A stretch of DNA of 40,088 nucleotides from JAVBOF01 sp031550915 (lineage in GTDB: Bacteria; Bacillota; Clostridia; Christensenellales; MGBC116941). Below are positions 1-7,724 of this stretch, in pieces. How positions within the stretch are numbered: the first letter of the stretch is position 1; each line of letters starts with the position of its first letter. The DNA is taken from assembly GCA_031550915.1 (NCBI GenBank), contig JAVBOF010000018.1, positions 1-40,088 of the forward strand, in the 5' to 3' direction. Both the position numbers and the translations under genes were made by a program. The notes beneath the pieces are model-generated. The model was not told the DNA's origin. It saw only the letters and a program-made list of their open reading frames with translations, and made no database searches.

Positions 1-1218
1 CAAAAGTACTGAGCTGATTTTTTTGCGCACCTTTTTGCGCGTCATTTCAACAAGCCCGAGCCCTGTCATGCCAATTACGTTTGTCTTTGTCCTGTCTAAC
101 TTCAGCGCTTCTTCCAAAACGGCAATCACCTGTTCTTTGCCCCTTTGTTCCTTCATATCGATAAAATCAATAATGATTATCCCACTTATATCCCTTATGC
201 GAAGCTGGCGGCTGATCTCTTTGGCCGCTTCGATATTGGTCTGCAGTACGGTGTCCTCAAAATCATTGCTGCCGACATATTTTCCGGTATTTACATCTAT
301 GACCGTCAAAGCTTCGGTTTCGTCAATTATTATATATCCGCCGCTTTTTAACCATACCTTCTTGTTCAAAGCCTTTTCGATCTTGGATTCCAGCTCGAAA
401 TAATCAAAGATATCGTAATGCTCGTCAAAATACTTGATCTTTTCCATCTGCCTTGGGGCGATCAGCCCGGCGATCAGCTGCACACGCTGGAAATACTCGA
501 TGTCGTTTATATACATAGCATCGACATCCTCGGTCAAAAGGTCCCTCACAGCCCTGTATACGAGGCTTTCTTCGCTATGGATCAAACGCGGAGCGCGTAA
601 AAGCCTGCTTTTGGATTGAAGCTTGTTCCAGAGGCCTGTCAACAACTCAAATTCATTTATAAAGTCTTCCTTTTGTTTGCCCGCGGCTGCCGTCCGGAGA
701 ATAACGCCAAAATCCTTTGGTTTTATGTCCTCGATTATCTTTTTTAACCGCAGTCTCTCCTGCTCGTCGTCTATCCTTCGCGAAACGCCGATATAGTTTG
801 CCGTGGGCATCAACACCAGCAGTCTTCCCGGCAGGGATATATGCGTAGTTACCCGCGCGCCTTTCGTACCTATAGGGTCCTTCAATACCTGCACCAAAAG
901 CTCCTGCCCCTGCTTTACTATATCCTTTATACTGGTGTTCTCAAGCTTATCCACTACATCGCTTTTGCCGCCAAACTCAAAGTCGGATTTATCCACCATG
1001 ATATCCCCGGCAAAAAGGAACGCGTTCTTTTCCAACCCAATATCTACAAACGCGGCGTGCATACCGGGCAAAATGTTCGCAATACTTCCCTTGTAGATAT
1101 TGCCTACCATGCGTTCGCTTCCCAGCCTTTCAACGTATATCTCGGCAAGGTCCCCGCCCTCGGTCAGCGCAACCCTGGTTTGAAAAGGGTTGATATCCAC
1201 TATCAATTTTTTTTTCAT
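1..1218 (-). CDS. rng: Ribonuclease G/E family endoribonuclease (3' end cut by window edge)
   Basis: This gene encodes an RNase E/G-type endoribonuclease that cleaves single-stranded RNA in rRNA maturation and mRNA decay. The frame is open from an ATG at 1218 to base 1, giving 406 residues. The N-terminus opens MKKKLIVDINPFQTRVAL and leads into an S1-like RNA-binding region (VGNIYKGSIANILPGMHAAF). The two acidic catalytic motifs are present as VIDVNTGKYVG and IIIIDFIDM, the expected magnesium ligands. The visible end, TRKKVRKKISSVL, lies just before where the family carries its CPxC zinc-link, so the Cys pair and C-terminal tail lie outside the window. A GGGTG-type Shine-Dalgarno sits about 8 bases upstream. 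It follows the two radical SAM-linked genes on the same strand, an order typical of clostridia, where rplU-rpmA usually come next. Confidence 0.93.
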   Translation of the reverse strand, partial: MKKKLIVDINPFQTRVALTEGGDLAEIYVERLGSERMVGNIYKGSIANILPGMHAAFVDIGLEKNAFLFAGDIMVDKSDFEFGGKSDVVDKLENTSIKDIVKQGQELLVQVLKDPIGTKGARVTTHISLPGRLLVLMPTANYIGVSRRIDDEQERLRLKKIIEDIKPKDFGVILRTAAAGKQKEDFINEFELLTGLWNKLQSKSRLLRAPRLIHSEESLVYRAVRDLLTEDVDAMYINDIEYFQRVQLIAGLIAPRQMEKIKYFDEHYDIFDYFELESKIEKALNKKVWLKSGGYIIIDETEALTVIDVNTGKYVGSNDFEDTVLQTNIEAAKEISRQLRIRDISGIIIIDFIDMKEQRGKEQVIAVLEEALKLDRTKTNVIGMTGLGLVEMTRKKVRKKISSVLL

Positions 1219-1285
1219 AAAGTATTCACCCTATATAAATATTAACGCAGTTCCACCCGCGCATTATTCGTAAATATCAGCCCGA

Positions 1286-1945
1286 CTAAAGCTCAAGCAG
1301 GCTCTTTCCGTCGCTTGTCAGCAAGCTTTTTCTGCAAATGCCCAAAAAGAGTTCTTTTTCATCCATCTCTGCAATTTTTGAAATGTATGAAAGCAGGAGC
1401 GATGGGTTCAAATTCGCTTTACTGCCGCTGGCAAGCCTCATCATAAGCGTATCGCCCTCTATTTGCGCAGTGAGTATCATTGGGCGCACATCCTCTGAAA
1501 CAACGCCTTTTTTGCCTCTTCTTTCAAGCACTATCTCATTTTTTTCCATTATACCATCAATTATAGGCGCAATAACAGATTTACGATCCTTCGCGATATC
1601 CACGGAATAATCAGCCATTGCAATCTGCGACATCAGCGAAGGATATGCGTCCACTAGCCTGCATTGCACCGCTTCTATCCCCTGCGGCAAGCATGCGTTC
1701 AGCGTCTGCAAAAATTCATCCTGATTTACCGGCTCCTCCAGCGCAATATCGAGATATTCAGCGTCAGAAGCATACCCCAGCGAAAGCGCCGATGCAAAGG
1801 AAAGTACGGGATGCGGGTTAAAGCCTCTGGAGTAGGATATCTTGATGCCGCTTCTGCGGAATGCCCTGCCAAAAAGCCTTTGCAGGTCAAGATGCGATAT
1901 ATAGCATGTGTTCCCCGCCTTGCGAAACTTTACTATCATACGCAT
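1286..1945 (-). CDS. TIGR03936 family radical SAM-associated protein (DUF2344)
   Basis: This is the small partner of the TIGR03960 radical SAM protein encoded just upstream. In many bacteria the two are fused into one polypeptide, and no biochemical function is firmly established. The family signature is clear near the N-terminus: ISHLDLQRLFGRAFRRSGI followed by YSRGFNPHPVLSFASALSLG. The frame is open further upstream, but homologues begin just before the VKFRKAG strand, so the start is placed at the ATG at 1945 (MRMIVKF). The ATG at 1939, which overlaps the upstream stop as ATGA, is equally possible. Either start overlaps the upstream gene and implies translational coupling. At 219 residues it has the usual family length. 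A role linked to RNA or ribosome modification is only an inference from its constant neighbourhood with rng and rplU. Confidence 0.88.
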   Translation of the reverse strand: MRMIVKFRKAGNTCYISHLDLQRLFGRAFRRSGIKISYSRGFNPHPVLSFASALSLGYASDAEYLDIALEEPVNQDEFLQTLNACLPQGIEAVQCRLVDAYPSLMSQIAMADYSVDIAKDRKSVIAPIIDGIMEKNEIVLERRGKKGVVSEDVRPMILTAQIEGDTLMMRLASGSKANLNPSLLLSYISKIAEMDEKELFLGICRKSLLTSDGKSLLEL

Positions 1946-3762
1946 AGGCTGCACCCGCTGTTTTGCAAACCGCAGGCGCGGCAGCCCTTTCGGCAATCTT
2001 CAATCGTTTTACCTTCACGCGAACGCGCCCTCTCACTGCGCAAAAAATCCGTATCAATACCGTAGGATATGTGCGCATACGGTAAAAGCCGGTTCTCCGG
2101 CGTCTCACCCGCGGCTATTTCCTGTGCGTCCATGCCAAATTCCGCAAAAGCTTCAAGCCACTTATCAAAATCGAAGTATTCCTTCCATCCGTCAAATTTA
2201 CAACCCTTTTCAAAGGCGCGGAATATGATTTGTGAAAGCTCCCTTCCTCCTTTGGCAAAGACAGCTTCAAGCATACTGCTTTTAACATCATGCCAGCTGT
2301 AATCAACATAGCGCTGTCTAAAGCATTCCTTCAGATAACGCTGTTTGCCGATCAGGGTATTCATGGTATTCTGGCCCTCCCATTGGAACGGAGTATGCGG
2401 CTTCGGCACAAACGAAGACGTACTTACCGATATCCGGAGCCCCTTTGCGCGCTTATCCTTAGGTATTGCGTAATATCTCGCGGCGACGGCTTCGACCAAA
2501 GCTACGATGCCGTCCAGATCCTCCATCGTCTCGGTTGGAAGGCCTATCATAAAATATAGTTTAACGGAATTCCACCCGGCTTCAAAAGCCTGTCCAACGC
2601 TCTCCAACAGGTCATTCTCTTCAACGTTCTTGTTAATGACATCCCGCAGCCTTTGCGTACCGGCTTCAGGAGCAAATGTCAGCGAAGATTTCCTTACGGT
2701 TGTCGTTTCCTTTATATGATCCCTGCCATATGAATCTATGCGCAGTGACGGAAGAGCCAGTGAGACCCTTTTTTCTTCAAGCTCGTCCCTAAGCTCCGTA
2801 ATAAGCTCCCTCAGGCCAGAATAATCGCCCGAGCTCAGCGAAGCGAGCGACACCTCATCATATCCCGTGGAATCCACTAGCCGGATGGCGCAATCCTTCA
2901 GCGTCTGCACATTGCGCTCCCTCAGCGGCCTGTATATGTACCCGGCCTGACAAAACCTGCATCCGCGAGTACATCCCCGCATTATCTCAAGGCTTATCCT
3001 GTCATGCACTATATCGACATACGGCACAATGAAGCTTTCTGGGTATAAAGCCGCGTCAAGGTCTTTTACAAAGGTCTTTTCTATTTTTACATCCTTGCCC
3101 CCGCCGTCCTTAAAGCCCGTGATGACGCTTCCTTCCATCTGCGGGAACACCAGCGAAGGAACATAGGCGCCCTTTAGCTTAGATACACGCTTCAAAAAGC
3201 CTTCCCTCGGTTCATCGGAGCGTTTCCACTTTATATATTCATCCAATATATCGTTGATTATTTCCTCGCCGTCGCCCAACACGAAAATATCGATAAACTC
3301 CCAAAGTGGCTCCGGATTGCAGCAGCAAGGCCCGCCCGCTATTACAAACGGCCCTTCCCTACGCTCCGCAGTCCTAAGCGGCACGCCCGAAAGGTCTAGC
3401 ATATTTAATACATTGGTATAGCAAAGCTCGTACTGCAGCGTGAATCCGATGATATCGAACGCCTTCAGCCCTGTCGCCGTCTCAAGCGAAAAGAGCTCGA
3501 TCCCGTCCTCTCTCATCCGTTGCTCCATATCTCCATAAGGGGCAAATACCCTTTCACAATAAGAGTCCTTGCGAGCGTTTATGATGTTGTATAATATCTT
3601 CATTCCAATATGGGACATTCCGACTTCATACGCGTCCGGAAAGGCGAAAGCAAACCGTATATCTACGCCATCCGTTGTTTTTACAACTGAATTATATTCT
3701 CCGCCACAATATCTGCCGGGCTTTTCAACGCTTTTCAGCGCCTGTTTTATCTTTGGATCCAA
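1936..3762 (-). CDS. TIGR03960 family B12-binding-domain/radical SAM protein
   Basis: This 608-residue radical SAM enzyme has unknown substrate. The cluster-binding motif is CTRGCRFCQAG (Cx3Cx2C), flanked by MRG and YIYRPLRERN, followed by LASLSSGDYSG and the fold's later strands. The N-terminal third resembles the degenerate cobalamin-binding-like domain of the family. The extreme C-terminus carries a second Cys cluster (CRKGCRACGLQ, then CSLC) that could bind zinc or another FeS cluster. The start is a TTG at 3762, preceded by GGAGG four bases away, and no in-frame ATG lies close. An extended -10 promoter lies 80-108 bases upstream. Its stop overlaps the start of the TIGR03936 partner, so the pair is translationally coupled. 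Identity is firm at family level; the reaction is unknown. Confidence 0.9.
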   Translation of the reverse strand: MDPKIKQALKSVEKPGRYCGGEYNSVVKTTDGVDIRFAFAFPDAYEVGMSHIGMKILYNIINARKDSYCERVFAPYGDMEQRMREDGIELFSLETATGLKAFDIIGFTLQYELCYTNVLNMLDLSGVPLRTAERREGPFVIAGGPCCCNPEPLWEFIDIFVLGDGEEIINDILDEYIKWKRSDEPREGFLKRVSKLKGAYVPSLVFPQMEGSVITGFKDGGGKDVKIEKTFVKDLDAALYPESFIVPYVDIVHDRISLEIMRGCTRGCRFCQAGYIYRPLRERNVQTLKDCAIRLVDSTGYDEVSLASLSSGDYSGLRELITELRDELEEKRVSLALPSLRIDSYGRDHIKETTTVRKSSLTFAPEAGTQRLRDVINKNVEENDLLESVGQAFEAGWNSVKLYFMIGLPTETMEDLDGIVALVEAVAARYYAIPKDKRAKGLRISVSTSSFVPKPHTPFQWEGQNTMNTLIGKQRYLKECFRQRYVDYSWHDVKSSMLEAVFAKGGRELSQIIFRAFEKGCKFDGWKEYFDFDKWLEAFAEFGMDAQEIAAGETPENRLLPYAHISYGIDTDFLRSERARSREGKTIEDCRKGCRACGLQNSGCSLCV

Positions 3763-3841
3763 TTGACCTCCAAATCAGCGGAAACATATGGATAACTTTG
3801 TACCGCCGACCCTGTTTCTTTGACCGTTGTTCTGTTTTAGT

Positions 3842-3870
3842 ACTATACCACCTAAAGGCCAATCTTTCAA
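3842..3870 (-). promoter_or_regulatory. SigA-type promoter for the radical SAM pair-rng operon
   Basis: Reading the minus strand, TTGAAA (3870-3865) and TATAGT (3847-3842) are separated by exactly 17 bases, and TGG immediately before TATAGT makes an extended -10. It points at the TTG start at 3762 and lies in the gap after spoIVFB. The radical SAM-rng operon can therefore be transcribed independently of the sporulation pair. Confidence 0.75.
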
Positions 3871-3899
3871 CACGCTTTGGCATAGCGCCATTCAAACGG

Positions 3900-4775
3900 C
3901 TATAGTAGGTCTTTCAGTTTTACCGTGGTCCCATATCCAATCATGCCTTCAAGAAGCATGTCCTGCGTTATATGTCCGATTATACCGCCCCTGCCGTCCA
4001 GTACACAGACAATATGGTACCTGTTCGGACGGAACATCGCGACGATCTTGCCCCCCGTTTCAGAGCCCTCCGCGGCAATATACCGTATCTTCATATTTCC
4101 ACGGCGCCCCATAGCGCCCTTCCTGCCCGCCATAGTTTTTATAACTGCGTACGGCTTTTTTTTCATCTCTGCGAAAGCCGAAAGCAAAAGCATTGCCGCG
4201 ACGCCAAAAACCATTGGTTTTAAGCTGCCAGCGGCAAGGTAGTATATCCCCGCGGCAACCATACCCGCTGCAATTAAAAAGCTCAAAAATATGCATATTG
4301 ACTCGGCGGTCTTTTCATTAACAGCAAAAGAAAGGGCCGCACGAAGCGCCCTTCCACCATCCATTGGAAACGAAGGCAACATATTGAAAACGGCTATCGC
4401 CATAGAACATTGCGCAAACATCCGGAACCCGTCCTGCATAAATGGCATCCAGGCGCCAAAGCATATGCATGCGGTCGCGCAGAAAAAGCTGAATACAGGG
4501 CCAACGAGGGCAATGACGCATTCGGCGCCCTGCCCGGCAAATTCCAGCCCCTCAACGACGGCAACGCCGCCCAACGGCATTATATCAAGGCTTTGTACCC
4601 TCAACCCAAACATCCTTGCCGCAAAAGCATGGCTCAGTTCGTGCAGAAGCACCGCCGTAAACATATTCACAAGCAAAACAACGTCTCCAAACAATAAAAG
4701 GAGCGGTATTGCCGGTATTATCAGCAGGTTCAGCCTTATTCGAACATCCAGTATGCATCCAATATAAAGATTCAT
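3900..4775 (-). CDS. spoIVFB: Site-2 intramembrane metalloprotease, SpoIVFB-like (M50)
   Basis: This is a membrane-embedded zinc protease. In Bacillus, SpoIVFB cleaves pro-SigmaK in the mother cell. The protein (291 residues) is mostly hydrophobic, with the zinc motif HELSH at residues 45-49 and the third-ligand motif NMLPSFPMDGG at 131-141, both in the expected M50 spacing. The C-terminal part (from about 215) is soluble and ends with an ILEGM-like region resembling the CBS-type ATP-sensing tail of SpoIVFB. The start ATG is only three bases after the spoIVFA stop, the same gene pair order as in B. subtilis. The Shine-Dalgarno is weak, so coupling to spoIVFA is likely. Another M50 protease is possible, but the spoIVFA neighbour and the min genes nearby make SpoIVFB the best name. 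Confidence 0.85.
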   Translation of the reverse strand: MNLYIGCILDVRIRLNLLIIPAIPLLLLFGDVVLLVNMFTAVLLHELSHAFAARMFGLRVQSLDIMPLGGVAVVEGLEFAGQGAECVIALVGPVFSFFCATACICFGAWMPFMQDGFRMFAQCSMAIAVFNMLPSFPMDGGRALRAALSFAVNEKTAESICIFLSFLIAAGMVAAGIYYLAAGSLKPMVFGVAAMLLLSAFAEMKKKPYAVIKTMAGRKGAMGRRGNMKIRYIAAEGSETGGKIVAMFRPNRYHIVCVLDGRGGIIGHITQDMLLEGMIGYGTTVKLKDLL

Positions 4776-4778
4776 ACA

Positions 4779-5606
4779 TTACTTTGTATCCGTCTGGTTC
4801 ATCGTCTCCTGGGATTCGTCATCCGTCGCGTGAAAGCTCGTTCCCAGATAGACCGAAGGATCTACCGCCACACCCTGGCGCAATACGGAGAACCTGGCCT
4901 GTTGCCCGGAAGCCAATTGCGCAATGGATTCGCCCTGCAATAGTGTATCCCCTTCGGCAACCTCAGGTATTCCGTCAAAACTGTATCGCGATGAAAGCTG
5001 TCCATCATGCTGCAGAGTTACGGTACAAAGTTCATCCACGCTCTCTACGCTTTGTACAAGACCGTCCTCCGCGGCAACTACCTGCGTATTTTCCGTCGCC
5101 ATTATCGTCACGCTGTCGCTAAATCCTTCCTTAAAGGCTGTTGTGACTATGCCTTCGACGGGCAAAAGCATGTTTGTTCCGGCCGCAGCCATCACTTCTT
5201 GGGATTCTGCGTTGGTATTCTGCACAAACTTGAGCTTTCCAAGGCTGTCATCAATGCTCAAATCGAAAGTTATCGCCGTTTTCACCCCATCCGTTACACT
5301 TTTTGCAAACGGCGAATCTATGTTTTTCAGAAGCAGCATACAAAGGCATACCGCGGCGCAAACAATTAGCCTCATAACCAAAGTCCGCATACCGCCGTCA
5401 TCCCGTTCCTCAGTCTTTGTGCTATTCGGCAAAACAGCCGTCGCCCGCCGTCTGCGCCGTACCAGTCCCAAAGCCGGCGCAGCATTTGAATCCTTACGCC
5501 CTTCATCATCAGGTTTGCTTTCAGCTATTGCTTCGTTTTCTTTTGGTGTACCCTGCACAATAAACGGAGTCGTCTCCAGCTTCCTTATATACCCGTTGTT
5601 ATCCAT
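4779..5606 (-). CDS. spoIVFA: SpoIVFA-like membrane protein with degenerate M23 (LytM) domain
   Basis: This is the likely regulator and anchor of SpoIVFB. The start is the ATG at 5606 (MDNNGYIRKLETT), because AGGAGGG lies six bases upstream; a longer frame from 5753 has no such site. The 275-residue protein has a charged N-terminal segment with an Arg-rich patch (VRRRRRATAV), one membrane span (MRLIVCAAVCLCMLLL) and an extracytoplasmic LytM-like domain from about residue 150 (LLPVEGIVTTAFKEGF ... VQSVESVDELCTVTLQHDG). The catalytic HLH of active M23 enzymes is replaced (QARFSV before GVAVDPSVYL), so it is probably a non-peptidase scaffold, as in SpoIVFA. A SigE-like promoter precedes it. Identity rests on architecture and its pairing with spoIVFB, since the family is poorly conserved in sequence. 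Confidence 0.78.
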   Translation of the reverse strand: MDNNGYIRKLETTPFIVQGTPKENEAIAESKPDDEGRKDSNAAPALGLVRRRRRATAVLPNSTKTEERDDGGMRTLVMRLIVCAAVCLCMLLLKNIDSPFAKSVTDGVKTAITFDLSIDDSLGKLKFVQNTNAESQEVMAAAGTNMLLPVEGIVTTAFKEGFSDSVTIMATENTQVVAAEDGLVQSVESVDELCTVTLQHDGQLSSRYSFDGIPEVAEGDTLLQGESIAQLASGQQARFSVLRQGVAVDPSVYLGTSFHATDDESQETMNQTDTK

Positions 5607-5636
5607 GCGATACCCTCCTATTGCCCTATGATTTAA

Positions 5637-5664
5637 AATATATGCAGGCAAAAAAATAATATTA
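5637..5664 (-). promoter_or_regulatory. Possible SigmaE-type promoter of spoIVFAB
   Basis: On the minus strand TAATATT (5664-5658) and CATATATT (5644-5637) are 13 bases apart, close to the sporulation SigmaE pattern (KMATATT, 13-15, CATACAAT). The predicted start of transcription would fall about 20 bases before the spoIVFA start codon, just ahead of its ribosome-binding site. B. subtilis spoIVFAB is SigmaE-dependent, which fits. The region is AT-rich, so chance is not excluded. Confidence 0.45.
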
Positions 5665-5685
5665 TCAGCGTGAAGGACAAATCGG

Positions 5686-5709
5686 GTTGATAAGTGATTT
5701 TTTATCAAC
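5686..5709. repeat. Inverted repeat GTTGATAA-n8-TTATCAAC in the minC/spoIVFA gap
   Basis: An 8-bp perfect inverted repeat with an 8-base spacer lies between the divergent min and spoIVF operons. A related short palindrome, TTGATAAATCAA, sits at 5816-5827 on the -35 of the minC promoter. Together they may be binding sites of one regulator. No T-tract follows, so a terminator is unlikely. Confidence 0.4.
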
Positions 5710-5767
5710 GCCGTTTGATATGTTACTGTTCTAAATGATCCCTGTATCGACATAATAAGTGTCCGGT

Positions 5768-5774
5768 TTCGTCA
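5768..5774 (-). promoter_or_regulatory. Possible Spo0A box
   Basis: The minus strand reads TGACGAA inside TTTTGACGAAAC, matching the 0A-box core TGNCGAA known from Bacillus. It lies about 40 bases upstream of the minC -35 and roughly 100 bases upstream of the SigE-like element. A 7-base match alone is weak evidence; the context with sporulation and division genes is what makes it notable. Confidence 0.3.
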
Positions 5775-5815
5775 AAACTTTACAAATGAATACATTCTTA
5801 TGACGCCGGGACTTA

Positions 5816-5844
5816 TTGATAAATCAAGCCTTTTGGGTTAAAAT
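5816..5844 (+). promoter_or_regulatory. SigA-type promoter of minCDE
   Basis: TTGATA (5816-5821) and TAAAAT (5839-5844) are 17 bases apart, 47 bases before the minC ATG. The -35 lies inside the palindrome TTGATAAATCAA (5816-5827), so a protein bound there would block the promoter. Confidence 0.65.
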
Positions 5845-5890
5845 TATTGGGTCATATTTATTATTATTATTTTTGTTGGGGAGCACCAAA

Positions 5891-6562
5891 ATGCAGGAAG
5901 AATATATAGTATTGAAAGGCCGTAAGGGCGGCTTTGAAATAATACTTTCACAACGGGCGACTTTTTTTATGATAAGGGAAGCGCTTATAGAGAAGCTCAA
6001 TATGAATAAGCGCTTTTTTGAAGGAAGCAATACCAAGGTACGGATAATAGGCAAAAAACTTTCTTTAGCCCAGCAGAGAGAGATAAAGACGATGCTGGAA
6101 AATGCATACGGCATGAACGACGTAGAGTTTTATAAGGATGCGCCGCCCGAAGATGTCAAAACTGACGCGGAGGTTGAAATATCGTCCGCGGTGGCAAGCG
6201 GCTTTATCCGCAAGACTATACGCAGCGGACAAACCATCGAAAGCGAAGGCGACATCGTTATTTTGGGCGATGTGGACACGGGCGCCCAGCTTATCGCCAA
6301 GGGCAGCATATGCGTAATGGGAGAGCTGAAGGGCTCGGCACACGCCGGCTGCAAAGGCAATGAGGATAGCGTAGTATCCGCGCTTGTATTAACGCCTACG
6401 CAATTGAAGATAGCCGATCTGTCTTTGCTTTCAACCGAAGGACAGGAGTACCAACCCCTGTATCCCGAGATTGCAAGGGCGGAAAAAGGCGCAATCGTTA
6501 TTGAACCGCTATATATCCCGCAGGACGCGAGGAAACGAAAACGAAGGATCATCAACAGATAA
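5891..6562 (+). CDS. minC: Septum site-determining protein MinC
   Basis: MinC inhibits FtsZ polymerisation and is carried to the poles by MinD. The start is set at the ATG at 5891 (MQEEYIVLKGRKGGFEIIL), with GGGGAG seven bases upstream; the longer frame from 5816 would translate through the promoter. At 223 residues it has the normal length. The N-terminal domain (1-100) is followed by a linker and the C-terminal beta-helix domain from about residue 105, with the typical run TIRSGQTIESEGDIVILGDV and GAQLIAKGSICVMGELKG. It is first in a minC-minD-minE operon, with minD 13 bases downstream. The clear order and motifs leave little doubt. Confidence 0.95.
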   Translation: MQEEYIVLKGRKGGFEIILSQRATFFMIREALIEKLNMNKRFFEGSNTKVRIIGKKLSLAQQREIKTMLENAYGMNDVEFYKDAPPEDVKTDAEVEISSAVASGFIRKTIRSGQTIESEGDIVILGDVDTGAQLIAKGSICVMGELKGSAHAGCKGNEDSVVSALVLTPTQLKIADLSLLSTEGQEYQPLYPEIARAEKGAIVIEPLYIPQDARKRKRRIINR

Positions 6563-6575
6563 TACGGAGGACGCA

Positions 6576-7385
6576 ATGGCTCAGGTATTCGTAATAACAT
6601 CCGGAAAAGGCGGCGTTGGAAAAACCACAACCACGGCTAATATCGGGGCAGGCCTTGCCGCTAAGGGGTATAAAACGGTGATGCTGGATACGGATATCGG
6701 ATTGCGTAACCTTGACGTGGTTTTGGGCCTCGAAAACAGGATAGTATTTGATATAGTCGATGTCGCGGAGGAGAGGTGTAAACTGCGGCAGGCGCTGATT
6801 AAGGATAAACGATTCCCCTCCCTTTTCCTTATGCCCGCTTCCCAAACCAAGGAAAAAAGCGCAATTACCCAGCAGCAAATGATAAAGATAGTGGATCAGC
6901 TAAGGCATGATCATGATTATATAATCATAGACTGCCCTGCCGGAATAGAGCAGGGCTTTAAGAATGCTATCGCGGCGGCAGACCGCGCAATTATAGTTAC
7001 GGTGCCGGAGGTATCGGCCCTGCGTGATGCGGATAGGATCATCGGCCTGCTTGCGGCAAACGATATCACAGATATGAAGCTTATCATCAACCGGCTCCGC
7101 GCCGATATGGTCAAAAGCGGCGGCATGCTGAATATCGACGATACGCTTGATATTTTGGGCATTGACCTTTTGGGCGTCGTTCCAGAAGACGATAATATTT
7201 TGAAGTCCAGCAATACCGGCGAACCGATCGTCACCTTGGATAAAACCCCCGCAGGAAAAGCCTTCGGTAATATAGTCAGCAGGATAATGGGCGAGGATGT
7301 TCCGATTTGTGCGATAGAAGAGGAATCCCGGCTTATGCAAAGGCTGCGCAAGCTGTTTAACGGAAAACAATTGCGGAGGGCATAG
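6576..7385 (+). CDS. minD: Septum site-determining ATPase MinD
   Basis: MinD is a membrane-associated ParA-type ATPase that recruits MinC and is displaced by MinE. The start is the ATG at 6576 (MAQVFVITSG), with CGGAGG five bases upstream; an upstream in-frame ATG lies inside minC and lacks a site. The deviant Walker A motif KGGVGKT lies at residues 11-17, followed by the switch region DTDIGLRNLDVVLGLEN and the Walker B stretch YIIIDCPAGIEQGF. The C-terminus ends in a short amphipathic helix (LMQRLRKLFNGKQLRRA), the membrane-targeting sequence. The length of 269 residues is typical. It is followed six bases later by minE. Confidence 0.97.
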   Translation: MAQVFVITSGKGGVGKTTTTANIGAGLAAKGYKTVMLDTDIGLRNLDVVLGLENRIVFDIVDVAEERCKLRQALIKDKRFPSLFLMPASQTKEKSAITQQQMIKIVDQLRHDHDYIIIDCPAGIEQGFKNAIAAADRAIIVTVPEVSALRDADRIIGLLAANDITDMKLIINRLRADMVKSGGMLNIDDTLDILGIDLLGVVPEDDNILKSSNTGEPIVTLDKTPAGKAFGNIVSRIMGEDVPICAIEEESRLMQRLRKLFNGKQLRRA

Positions 7386-7391
7386 ATAGAA

Positions 7392-7658
7392 ATGGGATTT
7401 TTACAAAACCTCTTCAAAAAACCCGATGCCAGTAAAAATATCGCAAAGGAAAGGCTGCATCTTGTCATAATGCATGACAGGTGCGAGTTTTCGCCTGCTT
7501 TCCTTGAGAATATTCGCAAGGATATGGTCGAGGTCATTTCCAAATATTTGGTTGTCGAAGAAAAAGATTGTTTTATTGAATTATCTCGAAAAGAGAACCA
7601 ATTTGGTACTGTTTTATCTGTTATATCCGCAAACATGACAATAAAAAGGCAAAAATGA
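7392..7658 (+). CDS. minE: Cell division topological specificity factor MinE
   Basis: MinE stimulates the MinD ATPase and drives pole-to-pole oscillation of MinCD. The 88-residue protein begins MGFLQNLFKKPDASKNIAKE, an amphipathic membrane-binding N-terminus. The anti-MinCD helix region RLHLVIMHDRCEFSP follows, then the dimerisation domain (LENIRKDMVEVISKYLVV). It lies six bases after minD with a GGAGGG site overlapping the minD end. A full MinCDE set, rather than the MinCD-DivIVA system of Bacillus, is common in clostridia. Confidence 0.95.
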   Translation: MGFLQNLFKKPDASKNIAKERLHLVIMHDRCEFSPAFLENIRKDMVEVISKYLVVEEKDCFIELSRKENQFGTVLSVISANMTIKRQK

Positions 7659-7663
7659 AATTT

Positions 7664-7691
7664 TTGCTGGCTTTTAACTGTTTGTTATGAT
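7664..7691 (+). promoter_or_regulatory. Candidate SigA promoter for the EAL-HDOD gene
   Basis: TTGCTG (7664-7669) and TATGAT (7686-7691) are 16 bases apart, with TGT directly before TATGAT giving an extended -10. It begins just after the minE stop and lies 33 bases before the next ATG. Read-through from minE is also possible because no terminator is visible. Confidence 0.45.
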
Positions 7692-7724
7692 AAAATTTCT
7701 CAAATACATTTGAGGGATTTTTTT

